Below are positions 5,662 through 6,332 of a DNA stretch of 6,332 bases, piece after piece (positions within the stretch are counted from its first letter, which is position 1; each line of letters begins with the position of its first letter). The notes beneath the pieces are model-generated. The model saw only the letters and a program-made list of their open reading frames with translations, ran no database searches and had not been told where the DNA came from. Source of the stretch: CAZVWV01 sp964631745 (lineage in GTDB: Bacteria; Bdellovibrionota_C; UBA2361; JBGSMV01); the NCBI GenBank assembly GCA_964631745.1, contig CAZVWV010000168.1, positions 1-6,332 of the forward strand, in the 5' to 3' direction. The position numbers and the translations under genes were made by a program.

Positions 5662-6075
5662 ACAGCTCTGGCGGATTCGCCCTCGCAAAGAAACGAGCAA
5701 ATTGCAGCTATGCGTACCATCGCTCAAGCTTATAGTGCGCGGCGTTGCAGAAATCCCGCTAAAAAAAGTCACCTGCACCGATTGGTTTCCGACGAGATTC
5801 ACCTTCTCTTTGTAAACCCTCTCAAGAATCGAAACACTTGTAGTGGCCAGCCTAACTCGCGTCTTATCAAATGTAGCCAATATCCGAACGGACCGAAGCC
5901 CTGCCTGGAGCGAGGCCTTTGCCAGCAGGTAACGCATATTGGAGACCTCCCTCACAAAGGCTCCCTTAGTTAATGTCTTGGAAAGAGTAGGGGTCGAGAC
6001 AACAAACAGCACAGAAAGTATGCAAGTAAATACTGCAAGCTCAAGCAACGTATATCCGGAATATTTATTTCCCAC
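5659..6075 (-). CDS. FimT/GspH-like minor pseudopilin
   Basis: First gene of the pseudopilin operon, 138 residues. The leader MGNKYSG is followed by YTLLELAVFTCILSVLFVVSTP (8-29), a textbook type IV prepilin signal: PilD cleavage after Gly7, N-methylation of Tyr8, Glu12 as Glu5. The rest is a helical spine (to about 60) and a small beta domain ending in SLRGRIRQSC, where GRIR near the C-terminus is typical of GspH/FimT proteins. Cys124 and Cys138 may form a disulfide. FimT/GspH proteins are minor pilins of pili, competence pili or type II secretion, and some FimT proteins bind DNA through a basic C-terminus; the Arg residues here (131, 133, 135) are compatible with that but not proof. The GTG start is preceded immediately by an in-frame TAA, so there is no longer form; its Shine-Dalgarno is weak. 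Confidence 0.88.
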   Translation of the reverse strand: MGNKYSGYTLLELAVFTCILSVLFVVSTPTLSKTLTKGAFVREVSNMRYLLAKASLQAGLRSVRILATFDKTRVRLATTSVSILERVYKEKVNLVGNQSVQVTFFSGISATPRTISLSDGTHSCNLLVSLRGRIRQSC

Positions 6076-6246
6076 TTAGATATATCGTGAATTCGCTTTA
6101 AAAAGTTGCGTGGGGAGAGGTGATTTCTTGCTCTAGGACTGGACCCATACATAGGGGACTCTCAGATGAACAAACATATATGTTTCAGATAGTTAGAAAT
6201 GAACTCCGTATTTGCTCAAAAACCCCGGGCGAAGCAGGGATATTAA
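6076..6246. other. Non-coding region upstream of the pseudopilin operon
   Basis: No convincing gene is visible on either strand. This stretch should carry the promoter for the leftward operon. A TATATC about 6 bases ahead of the GTG (minus strand) resembles a -10 box but has no good -35 partner. A 14-base palindrome lies at 6172-6185. On the plus strand there is a nine-codon frame including stop (ATG at 6166, MNKHICFR), too short to call. Confidence 0.5.
6172..6185. promoter_or_regulatory. Perfect AT-rich palindrome, possible operator
   Basis: AAACATATATGTTT is its own reverse complement over 14 bases. It lies about 97 bases upstream of the first pseudopilin gene, a distance suitable for a transcription factor site. 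AT-rich palindromes of this size arise by chance, so the regulatory reading is tentative. Confidence 0.25.
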
Positions 6247-6332
6247 GTAGCGCCGACAAGTCGTCGGCCGGTGGTTTTAGTGGCATTATCGTTTAGGGCG
6301 TAGCCACCACCTGCTCGCACCGGCTGCTGCCT
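6247..6332 (+). repeat. Dispersed structured repeat, copy C, running off the window edge
   Basis: Reverse complement of 31-116 with five substitutions in 86 bases. The match weakens just outside 6247 (GTAGCG end), so a real element boundary probably lies near there. The other end is cut by the window; copies A and B show the element should continue about 16 bases or more. Its hairpin (GCCGACAAGTCGTCGGC on the plus strand, 6252-6268) differs from copy A at the loop base and at one arm base, the latter giving a G-U wobble in RNA read from the minus strand. Confidence 0.85.

Noticed and set aside
6166..6192. Eight-residue open frame MNKHICFR
   Set aside because: Far too short to distinguish from chance, with no good ribosome site; it merely overlaps the palindrome.
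1..6332. CRISPR array or integron attC interpretation of the repeat
   Set aside because: Three copies are kilobases apart in mixed orientation with no spacers, and no canonical RYYYAAC/GTTRRRY attC ends or integrase are visible.

Overview
The window looks like a chromosomal segment, or a short metagenomic contig, from a Gram-negative (diderm) bacterium of moderate GC content. The evidence is a classical HslV-HslU protease pair, a minor pseudopilin cluster of the type IV pilus / type II secretion kind, and ribosome binding sites matching the usual AGGAGGTGATC anti-SD partner. A proteobacterial or deltaproteobacterial/Bdellovibrio-like host is my guess from protein style only; no marker here settles it.

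Layout. Positions 1-213 hold a GC-rich repeat (copy A) and the hslV leader. A rightward (+) block follows: hslV (214-750), hslU (750-2207, overlapping hslV by one base), an RNA m5C methyltransferase of the NOL1/NOP2/Sun family (2218-3159), and an unrecognised small gene (about 3233-3694). A second, partial repeat copy (B, 3152-3204) lies across the methyltransferase stop codon and just ahead of the small gene. A leftward (-) block converges on it: FimT/GspH-like pseudopilin (6075-5659), a short pilin-like protein in the PilV/GspI position (5649-5404), a PilW/GspJ-like pseudopilin (5411-4545) and a PilX/GspK-like protein (4548-3718). Positions 6076-6332 are non-coding and end in a third repeat copy (C, 6247-6332).

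How the genes work together. HslV (Thr protease) and HslU (AAA+ unfoldase) form one ATP-dependent protease and are translationally coupled. The four leftward genes follow the order H-I-J-K (FimT-PilV-PilW-PilX), the minor-pilin set that primes pilus or pseudopilus assembly; they overlap or abut, so they should be one transcript. No major pilin, PilY1, ATPase or secretin is in the window.

The most notable signals are: the dispersed structured repeat, with copies A and C as near-identical inverted repeats at the two window edges and B supplying a gene's stop codon; a pilin-like protein that starts exactly at the mature N-terminus with no leader; a solenoid-like C-terminal half in the PilX/GspK-position protein; and a perfect inverted repeat that contains the methyltransferase start codon.
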